In this document: piece after piece, positions 25,136 through 32,970 of the stretch | Layout of the letters: each line of letters starts with the position of its first letter | Position numbering within the stretch: the stretch's first letter is position 1 | NCBI GenBank assembly: GCA_016188975.1 | Contig: JACPGQ010000041.1 | Coordinates: 1-42,249, forward strand | Direction: 5' to 3' | DNA length: 42,249 nt | Source of the DNA: Candidatus Levyibacteriota bacterium | GTDB lineage: Bacteria; Patescibacteriota; Microgenomatia; Levybacterales; UBA12049 | Position numbers and translations under genes: made by a program | Notes under the pieces: generated by a model | Databases searched by the model: none | Told to the model about the DNA's origin: nothing | What the model saw: only the letters and a program-made list of their open reading frames with translations

Positions 25136-25813
25136 TTAGGAACGGGTATAAATGCGGCCAAATGAAACGGGATCCAAACTCGCTGACCCAACAAGAACAC
25201 CGTCTATGTGTTCCATAATCATAAATGAGTGAACATTATCTGGCGTAACACTTCCTCCATAGAGAACTGTCTGTACACCTGCTTTCTCTTTTATCCCAGT
25301 TGCGACACTATTTGCATTGTCAGGAGTATCAGGCTCTCCGGTACCGATTGCAAAAACGGGCTCATAGACAACTATGCTCACACCCTTTGGGACAATTGTA
25401 TGCTCATCTTGCACGCAATAGATAGGAACGATCCCCGAAGCCAAAGCCATATCGACTTTATTGGCAAGCATCTGGTCATCTTCGCGGAAATACTTCCTCC
25501 GCTCGTGATGCCCAATAATAACATATGAAACAAATTCTTTCAGCTGATCAGCAGCAATTTCTCCTGTATACGCGCCTTTGGGAAACGGTGAGACATCCTG
25601 GGATCCAAGTTTGATAGGTAATTTTCTCTCTTCAATCTGTGTCCGCATCATTGATAACAACGTAAAGGGTGGACAAATCACAATATCTTTATTGGAAATT
25701 TGATCCGCCGGCCGGCGGATGACATTTGAAATTTGACATCTCTGAAGCCACTTTGTGGCCTCAGAGCTTGTCATATTCGCTTTCCAATTGGCGACGATAA
25801 AGAGCTCTTTCAT
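25136..25813 (-). CDS. tpiA: Triosephosphate isomerase, short form with repeat-derived loop
   Basis: 225 residues; interconverts dihydroxyacetone phosphate and glyceraldehyde 3-phosphate. Catalytic Lys in ANWKAN, His in IIGHHERR and Glu in VVYEPVFAIGTG are present, as is the phosphate-binding YGGSV. Oddities: the usual GHSERR has His in place of Ser, the Trp of YEPVWAIGTG is Phe, the segment between the IYCV and VVYEP strands is about 30 residues shorter than in E. coli-type enzymes, and residues 25-40 come from a palindromic repeat. Confidence 0.9.
   Translation of the reverse strand: MKELFIVANWKANMTSSEATKWLQRCQISNVIRRPADQISNKDIVICPPFTLLSMMRTQIEERKLPIKLGSQDVSPFPKGAYTGEIAADQLKEFVSYVIIGHHERRKYFREDDQMLANKVDMALASGIVPIYCVQDEHTIVPKGVSIVVYEPVFAIGTGEPDTPDNANSVATGIKEKAGVQTVLYGGSVTPDNVHSFMIMEHIDGVLVGSASLDPVSFGRIYTRS
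25694..25739. repeat. Palindromic repeat inside tpiA
   Basis: An 18-bp perfect palindrome ATCCGCCGGCCGGCGGAT (25703-25720) is flanked by GAAATTTG / ATTTGAAATTTGACAT words. It encodes the stretch CQISNVIRRPADQISN between the first helix and second strand of TpiA. Confidence 0.7.
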
Positions 25814-25824
25814 ATGCTACAATG

Positions 25825-25937
25825 TTATCCTAATTAATCCGAATTATATTAGTCCGAATGCATCCTAATCCTATTCTCCGAAGTTTCATTATTCGGATCA
25901 ATTCGGACTATTTTCATTAGGATAAATTCGGATAAGG
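25825..25937. repeat. Inverted repeat in the tpiA-uvrD divergent gap
   Basis: Left half holds TTATCCTAATTAATCCGAAT and TTAGTCCGAATGCATCC. The right half holds the same words inverted (ATTCGGATCAATTCGGACTA, CATTAGGATAAATTCGGATAA). The unit TCCGAAT or its complement occurs six times. It fills nearly the whole gap between the two divergent start codons and may carry their promoters. Confidence 0.65.
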
Positions 25938-25954
25938 TATTCCAATTATACCCT

Positions 25955-27877
25955 ATGGAAAACACACTGCTCAAGGATTTAAATAAAGACCAACAACAGG
26001 CTGTTCTCCATACAGACGGCCCGGCTATCATTCTTGCAGGAGCTGGCTCTGGCAAAACCCGTGTGCTTACCTACAAAGTAATCTATTTGATCCTTGAGAG
26101 AAAAGTACCGGCAGAAAATATTCTGCTCGTAACGTTTACGAATAAAGCAGCAAAGGAAATGAAAGAGCGAATTGAACGCTTTTTCTCTTCCAAACTCCAT
26201 AGTTCTACTACAAGCACAAGACCACTGGCAACTACTTTTCATTCACTCTGTGCAAAGATCCTCAGAATCGATGGTAAGCCTATCGGTCTGTCTCAGAAAT
26301 TTCTCATTTATGATGACAACGACCAGATGGATTGCATAAAAGAAGCTATGGGGCGTCTCAATATCTCTGTAAAAGATATCAAACCCTATTCTGTTCTGGC
26401 AACAATCTCGCAAGCAAAAAATGAACTACTAACACCTCTTGAGTACTTAAGTATCGCCAGAGGGTACTTCCAAGAAACCGTTGCCAAGATTTACAGCATG
26501 TACCAACAGATCCTCAAAGAGAATGACGCTGTGGATTTTGATGATCTTATCAACAAGACGATAAAACTTCTTGAAGAAAATCCTTCAGTCCTCAAAAAGT
26601 ATCAGGAAAAATTTCAGTACATACTCGTTGATGAATATCAGGATACCAATAAAGCACAGTACCGTCTCACGAGATTGTTGAGTGGCAAATGGAAAAATGT
26701 CTGTGTGGTCGGCGATTTCTCACAAAGTATCTACTCCTGGCGCGGAGCAGACTACAGAAATCTCATGCGTTTTCAGCAGGATTTCGCCTCGACAAAGACA
26801 TTTACCCTCTCGCAAAATTACCGGTCAACACAAAAAATCCTTGATGCCGCGTCAACAGTTATTGCCAATAATACATCTCATCCTGTTTTAAAACTCTGGA
26901 CTGAAAATCCAATCGGTGAACAGATAGAAATTTTTGAGGCAAACAATGAGCAGGAGGAAGCTGATTTTATTATCAACACAATATCCAATGTCAAATATCA
27001 AATGTCAAATGTCCAATTGAAAGACGTTGCTGTTTTGTATCGAACCAATGCGCAGTCGCGTGTTATTGAAGAGGCGTTTTTGCACCATTCAATCCCTTAT
27101 GTGCTCGTTGGTGGCACGAGGTTTTATGAACGGAAAGAAATAAAAGATGTGCTCTCATACCTTCGTAATATTGCAAACCCCAAAGACATGGTTTCATACC
27201 GGAGGATCGAGAAACTCGGCAAAGGAAGGCTACAAAAGTTTTTAGACTTTCAAAAGTCCTTGTACCCCTCTCCCTTGAGGGGAGAGGGCGGGGGTGAGGG
27301 TGAACAAAGCGAAGAGCTCCCAGCAACAATTGATATTATGGACCGAGTCGTAAAGGCTACCGACTACCTCTCCCTCTACGATGAGAAGGACGAGGAGGAT
27401 CGGATGCGTCTTGAGAATATCAAAGAGCTCCGCTCAGTCGCTCTGGAATTCCCAAATCTCACTGACTTTCTTGAGAATGTCTCACTCGTCGAACAGGAGT
27501 ATACTGCAAATTTGGGAGATGCTGAGAAGAAAAACGCAATCACCCTCATGACGCTTCATGGCGCAAAAGGACTCGAATTTCCAATTGTCTTTATGATCGG
27601 TATGGAAGAAGGACTCTTCCCGCATAGCCGTGCACTCATGGACAAACATGAACTCGAAGAAGAACGCCGACTTTGCTACGTCGGCATCACGAGAGCTGAA
27701 TATCGTCTCTTTTTCACCTATGCAAGGCGACGCCTTTATTTTGGACAACGAACAAGTAACACCGTCTCTCGTTTTATCCAGGAACTCCCCGAAGACGTGC
27801 TGAAGCAGAATTTCCAGTATTTCAAAATTGGAGAAAAGAAAAAAACCGAAAATACCTCTTCAACGGATTGGTTCTAA
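25955..27877 (+). CDS. UvrD/PcrA-type superfamily 1 DNA helicase with two in-frame repeat insertions
   Basis: 640 residues; a 3'-5' helicase for repair or replication. Motifs: Q motif LNKDQQQAV, Walker A AGAGSGKT (near residue 29), Ia VTFTNKAAKEM, II LVDEYQDTN, III GDFSQSIYSWRGA, IV QNYRST, V TLHGAKGLEF and VI EEERRLCYVGITRA. The C-terminal Tudor-like extension of full PcrA is missing. Residues 343-355 (ISNVKYQMSNVQ) and 437-449 (YPSPLRGEGGGEG) are translated repeats; the latter has a twin in the FemAB-like protein. The frame is intact. Confidence 0.92.
   Translation: MENTLLKDLNKDQQQAVLHTDGPAIILAGAGSGKTRVLTYKVIYLILERKVPAENILLVTFTNKAAKEMKERIERFFSSKLHSSTTSTRPLATTFHSLCAKILRIDGKPIGLSQKFLIYDDNDQMDCIKEAMGRLNISVKDIKPYSVLATISQAKNELLTPLEYLSIARGYFQETVAKIYSMYQQILKENDAVDFDDLINKTIKLLEENPSVLKKYQEKFQYILVDEYQDTNKAQYRLTRLLSGKWKNVCVVGDFSQSIYSWRGADYRNLMRFQQDFASTKTFTLSQNYRSTQKILDAASTVIANNTSHPVLKLWTENPIGEQIEIFEANNEQEEADFIINTISNVKYQMSNVQLKDVAVLYRTNAQSRVIEEAFLHHSIPYVLVGGTRFYERKEIKDVLSYLRNIANPKDMVSYRRIEKLGKGRLQKFLDFQKSLYPSPLRGEGGGEGEQSEELPATIDIMDRVVKATDYLSLYDEKDEEDRMRLENIKELRSVALEFPNLTDFLENVSLVEQEYTANLGDAEKKNAITLMTLHGAKGLEFPIVFMIGMEEGLFPHSRALMDKHELEEERRLCYVGITRAEYRLFFTYARRRLYFGQRTSNTVSRFIQELPEDVLKQNFQYFKIGEKKKTENTSSTDWF
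26981..27019. repeat. AT-rich CAAATGTC word repeat inside uvrD
   Basis: Short words ATATCCAATGTCAAAT / ATCAAATGTCAAATGTCCAA are repeated in direct orientation. They share the TGTCAAAT/ATTTGACA words with the element in tpiA. They encode the linker before the conserved VLYRTNAQSR. Confidence 0.5.
27263..27301. repeat. 39-bp GC-rich repeat inside uvrD
   Basis: TACCCCTCTCCCTTGAGGGG followed by AGAGGGCGGGGGTGAGGGT. The CCCCTCTCCCTTGAGGGGAGAG part is a hairpin. It matches 29061-29099 in the FemAB gene over 39 bases with only a few differences, and is read in the same frame in both (YPSPLRGEG-GEG). Confidence 0.9.
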
Positions 27878-28677
27878 GTTGTTTGGGAAGATAATACAGG
27901 AAGCTCAGACGATGAAAGAATTTTCTCTAAACCTCTCTTAGTCACAGCTCCTGATTGCGGACTTTGCGATAAAACCCTATCGAAATTTGCCATTGCGCGA
28001 AGAATTGACTCTCTCCCTTCCGACACAACTGGTGGATAGACAACCCATGGATGGTAAGAGAGATAAACATAGTGACCAACGTTAGCAGTTATTGAATAAG
28101 CGTCTTCATTAGCTTCAGGAATCTCCTGACGAATTATTTCATCAACGATTTTCGGGCGACTGTGAGCTACACCCCAATCTATTGCATAATCAAGTTTCGC
28201 ATGCTCCTCATCGAATTCTTTATGAAGTGTACCTGCTTGTATGCATTTATGAATCATTGGCTCACCAAGCCATTCATCTCCTTCTAAAAAGAAGTCTCTT
28301 ACTCGCTGCGGCAAAGCAAAATAACGAAACATCCGAAAACCCTTAACTGTATCAACAAAATGGGCTCTACGAATAGGATCTTGCTCGCAAATTTTCTCAA
28401 GACGTCCAGGAGGTTCATTGCGAGGCATCACCCAATCGTCTATTTCATACGTCACAGATCGCGGAGAAGGCCTCGAATCCATCAGAATAAATCCGACGAT
28501 GCCAAAATTACTGACAACAATATCGCCTTCAACATAATAGCGTTGTTCATCTAAAATTTCTGCAAGAACCCCTCTTTCCTGACTTTCTGCCAGCACTCCT
28601 GGCACACTAACTTTTTCCATTGGAGCACCGTTATAAATTGCAACTTCTCGAGGTTCTCCCTCTGCTAGCCCTGCCAT
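27874..28677 (-). CDS. Uncharacterised protein
   Basis: 267 residues from ATG 28677, chosen because TATAAT lies 10 nt upstream; an in-frame ATG at 28740 lies upstream of that promoter. It looks soluble, acidic and of mixed alpha/beta content, with several Trp and Pro-rich turns (YEIDDWVMPRNEPPGR, YHPWVVYPPVV). No signal peptide or membrane helix is seen, and I recognise no family or catalytic motif. It overlaps the end of the convergent helicase gene by 4 bp and is divergent from the FemAB gene. Confidence 0.6.
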   Translation of the reverse strand: MAGLAEGEPREVAIYNGAPMEKVSVPGVLAESQERGVLAEILDEQRYYVEGDIVVSNFGIVGFILMDSRPSPRSVTYEIDDWVMPRNEPPGRLEKICEQDPIRRAHFVDTVKGFRMFRYFALPQRVRDFFLEGDEWLGEPMIHKCIQAGTLHKEFDEEHAKLDYAIDWGVAHSRPKIVDEIIRQEIPEANEDAYSITANVGHYVYLSYHPWVVYPPVVSEGRESILRAMANFDRVLSQSPQSGAVTKRGLEKILSSSELPVLSSQTT

Positions 28678-28687
28678 AAGTAACGGT

Positions 28688-28715
28688 ATTATACATCTTT
28701 CACTTTCTCTGGCAA
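28688..28715 (-). promoter_or_regulatory. Promoter of the uncharacterised 27874-28677 gene
   Basis: Minus strand: TTGCCA (28710-28715), 16-nt spacer, TATAAT (28688-28693), 10 nt to ATG 28677, giving a leader of about 3 nt. Confidence 0.7.
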
Positions 28716-28727
28716 ATACGAATGGTC

Positions 28728-28736
28728 TGCTACAAT
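28728..28736 (+). promoter_or_regulatory. Extended -10 of the FemAB-like gene
   Basis: TGC-TACAAT, then exactly 6 nt to ATG 28743, the same layout as at 485-499. It points to a leaderless mRNA and rules out the in-frame upstream start at 28722. Confidence 0.65.
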
Positions 28737-28742
28737 ACATTT

Positions 28743-29876
28743 ATGACGGTAAAACACAATAGTAATTTAAGAGATTCACTTAATAGTATTGCAACGCATC
28801 CCTTACAGTCCTTCGAGTGGGGGGAGTTTCGGGAGAAAACGGGGATTAAAGTTATTCGGCGTGGGTTTGAGAAAAATGGCAAGCTCATTGAGGGATTTCA
28901 GGTAACGATCCATCCTATCCCTCACACTCCCTTTTTTGCCGGTTATTTGCCAAAAGGCACGATGCCAACTGAAGAGATGCTTCAGGAGCTAAAAAAAATC
29001 GGCAGGGAGGAGCAGTGCATATTTATCCAACTCGAACCAAATGTTAAAAAATCTTCCATTTACCCCTCTCCCTTGAGGGGAGAGGGTCAGGGTGAGGGGA
29101 GGCTTGTTCCAGCTGCGCATCCTTTATTCACCAAGTACACAATGATCCTCGATCTCACCAAATCCGAAGAAGAACTCCTAAAAAACATGCACCCCAAAAC
29201 CCGCTACAACATCAAAGTTGCACAGAAGCACGGCGTGGCAGTCCACGCAGACGACTCCGACAAAGCATTTGAGAAATATTTGGAACTCACAAGGGAAACG
29301 ACAGGCAGACAAGGCTTCTATGCACATACCGAGAAATACCATCGGTTGATGTGGGAGACTTTAAGAATGGATAATGTCATTGCGACTTCGCCAAAGGCGA
29401 GGAAGCAATCTCATACAATTGAAGATGTTATAAGAGATCGCCGCGTCGTTTCCGCCAAAGGCGGAGCACCTCGCGATGACAATAATAATCAACTCACCGC
29501 ACACCTCCTCACTGCCACCTATCAAAATAAAATTCTCGTCGCCTGGATCATCTTTGTCTTCCATGACACGCTTTACTATCCCTACGGTGCATCAAGTAAC
29601 GAACATCGTGAAGTCATGGCATCGACAGCGATGATGTGGGAGACAATACGTTGGGGTAAAAAACTTGGGCTTAAAAAATTTGACATGTGGGGAGCATTAG
29701 GACCAGATGCTAATCCTAAAGATCCGTGGTTTGGATTTCATCGATTCAAACAAGGCTTTGGCCCGGAATTAGTAGAATTTGTGGGAAGCTATGATTTGAT
29801 TATTAGCCCAATGCTCTATCAGGCCTACAAAGTAGTAGACAAACTTCGGTGGATGTATCTGAAATTGAGAAAATGA
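28743..29876 (+). CDS. FemAB/FemX-like peptidoglycan bridge aminoacyltransferase with two in-frame repeats
   Basis: 377 residues. GNAT-fold FemAB family (tandem acyltransferase domains) that adds amino acids from tRNA to the lipid II stem peptide. Conserved parts: HPLQSFEWGEFREKTG at the N-terminus, KNMHPKTRYNIKVAQKHGV, YPYGASSNEHREVMAS, and KFDMWGALGPDANPKDPWFGFHRFKQGFGPELVEFVGSYD. Residues 107-119 (YPSPLRGEGQGEG) and about 211-246 are repeat-encoded insertions lying between conserved blocks. The frame survives both. Confidence 0.85.
   Translation: MTVKHNSNLRDSLNSIATHPLQSFEWGEFREKTGIKVIRRGFEKNGKLIEGFQVTIHPIPHTPFFAGYLPKGTMPTEEMLQELKKIGREEQCIFIQLEPNVKKSSIYPSPLRGEGQGEGRLVPAAHPLFTKYTMILDLTKSEEELLKNMHPKTRYNIKVAQKHGVAVHADDSDKAFEKYLELTRETTGRQGFYAHTEKYHRLMWETLRMDNVIATSPKARKQSHTIEDVIRDRRVVSAKGGAPRDDNNNQLTAHLLTATYQNKILVAWIIFVFHDTLYYPYGASSNEHREVMASTAMMWETIRWGKKLGLKKFDMWGALGPDANPKDPWFGFHRFKQGFGPELVEFVGSYDLIISPMLYQAYKVVDKLRWMYLKLRK
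29061..29099. repeat. 39-bp GC-rich repeat inside the FemAB-like gene
   Basis: Second copy of the element at 27263-27301: first 26 bases identical, then TCAG in place of CGGG, then GGTGAGGG again. Same strand and same reading frame. Confidence 0.9.
29375..29481. repeat. 107-bp GTCATTGCGA palindromic repeat inside the FemAB-like gene
   Basis: Starts TGTCATTGCGA and ends TCGCGATGACA (inverted ends). Internal hairpins: TTCGCCAAAGGCGAGGAA and TCCGCCAAAGGCGGAG. It shares GAAGCAATCTCAT and GAGATCGCC with the intergenic copy 3729-3837. It adds about 36 residues between LMWETLRM and AHLLTATYQ. Confidence 0.85.
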
Positions 29877-29989
29877 TTTCAGAAAACTCAGATGATACTC
29901 AGCAAATCATAAATTCTGAACCATCAGAAAATCAGATCATCTGACTCTCTGAAAACCTGATTCACAGAGTTTTCCGAGTATTCTGAAAT
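29876..29989. repeat. Inverted repeat of TCAGA words
   Basis: Fills the gap between the FemAB and GT-C genes. ATTTCAGAAAACTC at the left end pairs with GAGTTTTCCGAGTATTCTGAAAT at the right end, and many TCAGA/TCTGA words lie between. TATTCT (29979-29984), five bases before ATG 29990, may be the -10 of the next gene. Confidence 0.6.
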
Positions 29990-31468
29990 ATGAAAAAGTA
30001 CGTACCTTACCTTCTCCTCGCTCTTCCATTTTTTCTTCTCAAAATTACCAATATTGGCATCTGGTTATCTGATACAAACATTTATTTCTATACAGGCTAT
30101 CAACTCCTTCAGGGAGAAGTGCTTTATAAGGATATCTTTTTTACCAACTTTCCACTGATACCCTATATCTCTGCACTCTACTTTTTAGTAACAGGTGGCA
30201 ACATCCCTCTTTTTTTCTTTACCACAACGATAGAAGTCATTGCAGCAGGATTCCTCATCTACCTCATCGTAAGACGGGAAAATTCTCAAAACATGGCACT
30301 TCTCACTGCTGCGATATATCTCTACTCCTTCATCATCCTTGCCACATCAGATCATCAAACAGGTGTTTTCCTAGGATCCGTATTCTCGCTTCTGTCGTAC
30401 TACTTTCTGATCATAAAACAAAAACCTTTTCTCTCAGGAACATTTATTGCACTCGCGCTGCTTACAAAAGCGTATTTTCTGCCAATCTTCATTTCATTTT
30501 TAATCTTCTTATTCTTCGAGCGAAGGTCGCCCAAGGCGAGAAGTTCAAACAATGAAACAATGGAGCAACTGTATCATGACAACCAGAGTTCTCGATTCTC
30601 CGCCATGCGAAGCCCTAACGGCTGGAGGATCACTCGAACAATACTACTCTTTCTCTCTGGATTCACTGCTGCAACAATTATTGTCCTCCTCCCCTCGTTA
30701 CTCACTGCGCCGACTGATCTTCTTAGAGATGTATTTCTCTATTCACTCACCAGGTCTCAGGGAATAGACAAGGCAAGAATCGCGTATTTCTTTCTCACAC
30801 ACGAAGCGCTTTTTGCTCTCCTTCTTTTCTGGAACATACTAATGATCTACAAGAGGCTTTTATTTGGACTTATTTCCATCTCGAGCCTTCTCTTTTTCTT
30901 GCTCTATCAAGACATCTACTATCTCTACCTCAACTTCTGTATACCCTTTCTCGCACTTTCTTTCCCTACTCTCCAGAGCGCAATTCGCCAAATATTTTCT
31001 CTTCAAAAAATGCTCATCCCGACAATCCTTCTCGGAATAATCTTTCTCAACCTCTATCTGTACATATCATCACAGCGTACTAAGCAAAAAATTGAGAACA
31101 TTACGGCAATAACAACAGTCATAATAAATGAAAAACCACAAACCCTCTACGGAATAAACTCACTTACCCCTGCACTCGCCTACCTCACGAAGACGCCGCT
31201 TCTTGACGGCATTATCGATACAAACGAAAATATTTTCCGCAAAGGTTTTCTTAACAAGAAATCCCTCACTGCTCGTGCAATAGAACAGAACGCACTGCTT
31301 ATCAGCAATGCGGCAATCTACCCCAACCTTGGCATCACCTATCCACTGTTGGGAGGAATATTTGACGAGCAGGCAGTATACAAATCCTGCAGGCTCATCG
31401 GCACATTTCCTGTACAACCGGAAGGAATCGAGAATGCAATTAATGTATTTAGATGTAGGAACAAATGA
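29990..31468 (+). CDS. GT-C type membrane glycosyltransferase with a repeat-derived loop
   Basis: 492 residues with 10-12 membrane helices. The first external loop has LSDTNIYFYTGYQLLQGEVLYKDIFFTNFPLIPY, the pattern of CPR GT-C transferases (acidic residue, then YKD). A soluble C-terminal part starts near residue 385. Residues about 177-217 are an unusually polar, Arg/Ser/Asn-rich stretch between two helices, encoded by repeat-like DNA (30519-30640), probably a cytoplasmic loop. Substrate unknown. Confidence 0.7.
   Translation: MKKYVPYLLLALPFFLLKITNIGIWLSDTNIYFYTGYQLLQGEVLYKDIFFTNFPLIPYISALYFLVTGGNIPLFFFTTTIEVIAAGFLIYLIVRRENSQNMALLTAAIYLYSFIILATSDHQTGVFLGSVFSLLSYYFLIIKQKPFLSGTFIALALLTKAYFLPIFISFLIFLFFERRSPKARSSNNETMEQLYHDNQSSRFSAMRSPNGWRITRTILLFLSGFTAATIIVLLPSLLTAPTDLLRDVFLYSLTRSQGIDKARIAYFFLTHEALFALLLFWNILMIYKRLLFGLISISSLLFFLLYQDIYYLYLNFCIPFLALSFPTLQSAIRQIFSLQKMLIPTILLGIIFLNLYLYISSQRTKQKIENITAITTVIINEKPQTLYGINSLTPALAYLTKTPLLDGIIDTNENIFRKGFLNKKSLTARAIEQNALLISNAAIYPNLGITYPLLGGIFDEQAVYKSCRLIGTFPVQPEGIENAINVFRCRNK
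30519..30640. repeat. Repeat-like insertion inside the GT-C gene
   Basis: Contains a GTCGCCCAAGGCGA dyad, a CAATGAAACAATGGAGCAA direct word repeat and a CTCCGCC...GGCTGGAG dyad. It interrupts a membrane protein at a polar loop. No second copy of the whole element is in the window, so the call rests on its structure and the odd protein stretch. Confidence 0.5.
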
Positions 31469-31475
31469 CTCCCTC

Positions 31476-31546
31476 TGTCATCCTGAACAAAGTGAAGGAT
31501 CTATTTTGCACATGTTGAGATTCTTCGGCAGAGCCTCAGGATGACA
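31476..31546. repeat. Palindromic dispersed repeat, GTCATCCTGA type
   Basis: TGTCATCCTGAA at the left and TCAGGATGACA at the right are inverted ends. It fills the gap between two convergent genes and may end both transcripts as a hairpin. Confidence 0.75.
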
Positions 31547-31547
31547 A

Positions 31548-32084
31548 CTACGCAATCGTAAATGACTTGGGGACTATATAGAGGTAAATTTGATGCAACT
31601 CATCCTTCTCTTTCAAAGGAAGATAGGGGATCGGATATCGGAAACTGACAATTCTCGTTCCTGGCCTAAGCTCTGTTGCAAATTTTGGCTTTAACCGATG
31701 GAGCGCTTTTGGCACAAGATAGACAAAAACGACAGTCGCATCAGAAATATCAACATCAAAAAAGTTCTTCTGGATAATGCGAATGTTGTTGTCTTCCTTC
31801 TCAAGACGAATCCGTGTCATTGAGAAATACGCCCGAAGCGGGTCTATTTCTATCCCAACCCCTTTTCCGCCGTACTCAGACGCAGCAGTAATCAGCGCAG
31901 TTCCGTCTCCTGATCCAAGATCGTACACTATATCTTTTTTCCCGACTTTTGCGAGCTTACACATCGCGCGGGCAATGCGGCCAGAAGTTCTACACCAGGG
32001 AGCCCACGGGCTATCAGGAGGCCATATCATCGAAAGTGATATAAGGAGTAATATCACTACGACTAGTAAGATAAGATTAAACAC
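31548..32084 (-). CDS. Membrane-anchored SAM-dependent methyltransferase (FAM173-like)
   Basis: 178 residues. One N-terminal membrane helix (residues 3-20) with WPPDSPWAP, then a class I methyltransferase domain: motif I YDLGSGDGTALI (near residue 54) and an acidic GIEIDP loop. The end, LRPGTRIVSFRYPIPYLP, resembles the FAM173/ATPSCKMT protein-lysine methyltransferases, which also have an N-terminal membrane helix. A protein substrate in or at the membrane is therefore plausible. GTG start; a candidate TTGCAG-N17-TAATTA promoter lies just upstream. Confidence 0.75.
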   Translation of the reverse strand: MFNLILLVVVILLLISLSMIWPPDSPWAPWCRTSGRIARAMCKLAKVGKKDIVYDLGSGDGTALITAASEYGGKGVGIEIDPLRAYFSMTRIRLEKEDNNIRIIQKNFFDVDISDATVVFVYLVPKALHRLKPKFATELRPGTRIVSFRYPIPYLPLKEKDELHQIYLYIVPKSFTIA

Positions 32085-32167
32085 GGTAGTGACTAGTAAT
32101 TATGACGGTTGTAACAGGACTGCAACTTGACAAGAAAACGACAAAATCCCAACTTCACAAGAAAAAC

Positions 32168-32467
32168 TCATGAAAGTGTATAAAATACTTTTCCAAAAAT
32201 ATTCTCCTTTTTTACCCAGCCAAAGTCCCTACTGTCCTTGCTCTCGCTGAGATTATCACCTTCAAGGAAGCATAATGTTCCCTGTATCTTTTTTACCCGT
32301 TTTATAAGAGGAATTCCCTTCCGAGGATGACGAAAAACAACGATATGACCTTTTTTTGGCGTTAAAAGCTTGTATGCAAGGAAGCAAGCAAGGACAAGAT
32401 CTCCATTCTGAAACGTCGGTTTCATACTCTCACCTACTATTTGATATTTTTTAACTGGGAATATCAT
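32168..32467 (-). CDS. sodX: Nickel superoxide dismutase maturation protease (S26 type)
   Basis: 99 residues, an S24/S26 signal-peptidase-like fold without a membrane helix. Catalytic Ser14 is in GESMKP and the general-base Lys56 in LIKRVK. The C-terminal EGDNLSESKDSRDFGWV is the conserved GDN...SDSR block. SodX-type proteases remove the propeptide of nickel SOD so that its N-terminal His can bind nickel. It lies 55 bp downstream of sodN on the same strand, which supports this role over that of a general signal peptidase. Confidence 0.8.
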   Translation of the reverse strand: MIFPVKKYQIVGESMKPTFQNGDLVLACFLAYKLLTPKKGHIVVFRHPRKGIPLIKRVKKIQGTLCFLEGDNLSESKDSRDFGWVKKENIFGKVFYTLS

Positions 32468-32522
32468 GAGATTTGAGACTATTTTGCTACCTTTCAGGCC
32501 GAGACTTCAGGCCAAACACCCC

Positions 32523-32963
32523 TCAGGCTGAAGCCTTCTTTGATTGCTCAAACATCTGAGCAATCTCATTAACAGTCTCAACAAGCTGATCGGCAGCCTC
32601 GAGGCTTACCGTCTGCTTGTTTTGGGAGCAGAGTTTTGCGGCGTTCCAAAATGTTTCGTGAAGATTGGGAAATGTTGAGAGATGCTCGGATTTAAAATAA
32701 TCTGTCCAGAGAATAAGAAGTTCTTCTTTGCATTTCTGAGCATGTTCTTCTTTGGTGAGAACACACCGAACAAATTTATTTCTGTCAGCAACGGTCGCAT
32801 TTTCCTTTGGCAATGCTTCGATGAGTTGCACCATCTTCTTCACAGTAGCGGCAGCGATTTGTGCAGGCTTGGGGTCATAAATACCACACGGCACATCACA
32901 ATGCGCGTAGACAGGGCTCGTTGGGAGAAGTTTCGCAAAAGAAGTAATGAGAATGCGGAACAT
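32523..32963 (-). CDS. sodN: Nickel superoxide dismutase precursor
   Basis: 146 residues from ATG 32963; a tandem ATG at 32966 and longer in-frame starts exist. A propeptide of about 20 residues ends ...SPVYA, followed by the nickel hook HCDVPCGIY: mature His1, Cys2, Cys6 and Tyr9 of Ni-SOD are all present. The rest matches the helical bundle (KEELLILWTDYFKSEHL, FPNLHETFWNAAKLCS). It dismutates superoxide. It forms a unit with sodX. Ni-SOD is known from Streptomyces and marine cyanobacteria; finding it in a small CPR-like genome implies nickel uptake and oxygen exposure. Confidence 0.92.
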   Translation of the reverse strand: MFRILITSFAKLLPTSPVYAHCDVPCGIYDPKPAQIAAATVKKMVQLIEALPKENATVADRNKFVRCVLTKEEHAQKCKEELLILWTDYFKSEHLSTFPNLHETFWNAAKLCSQNKQTVSLEAADQLVETVNEIAQMFEQSKKASA

Positions 32964-32970
32964 CATGATT

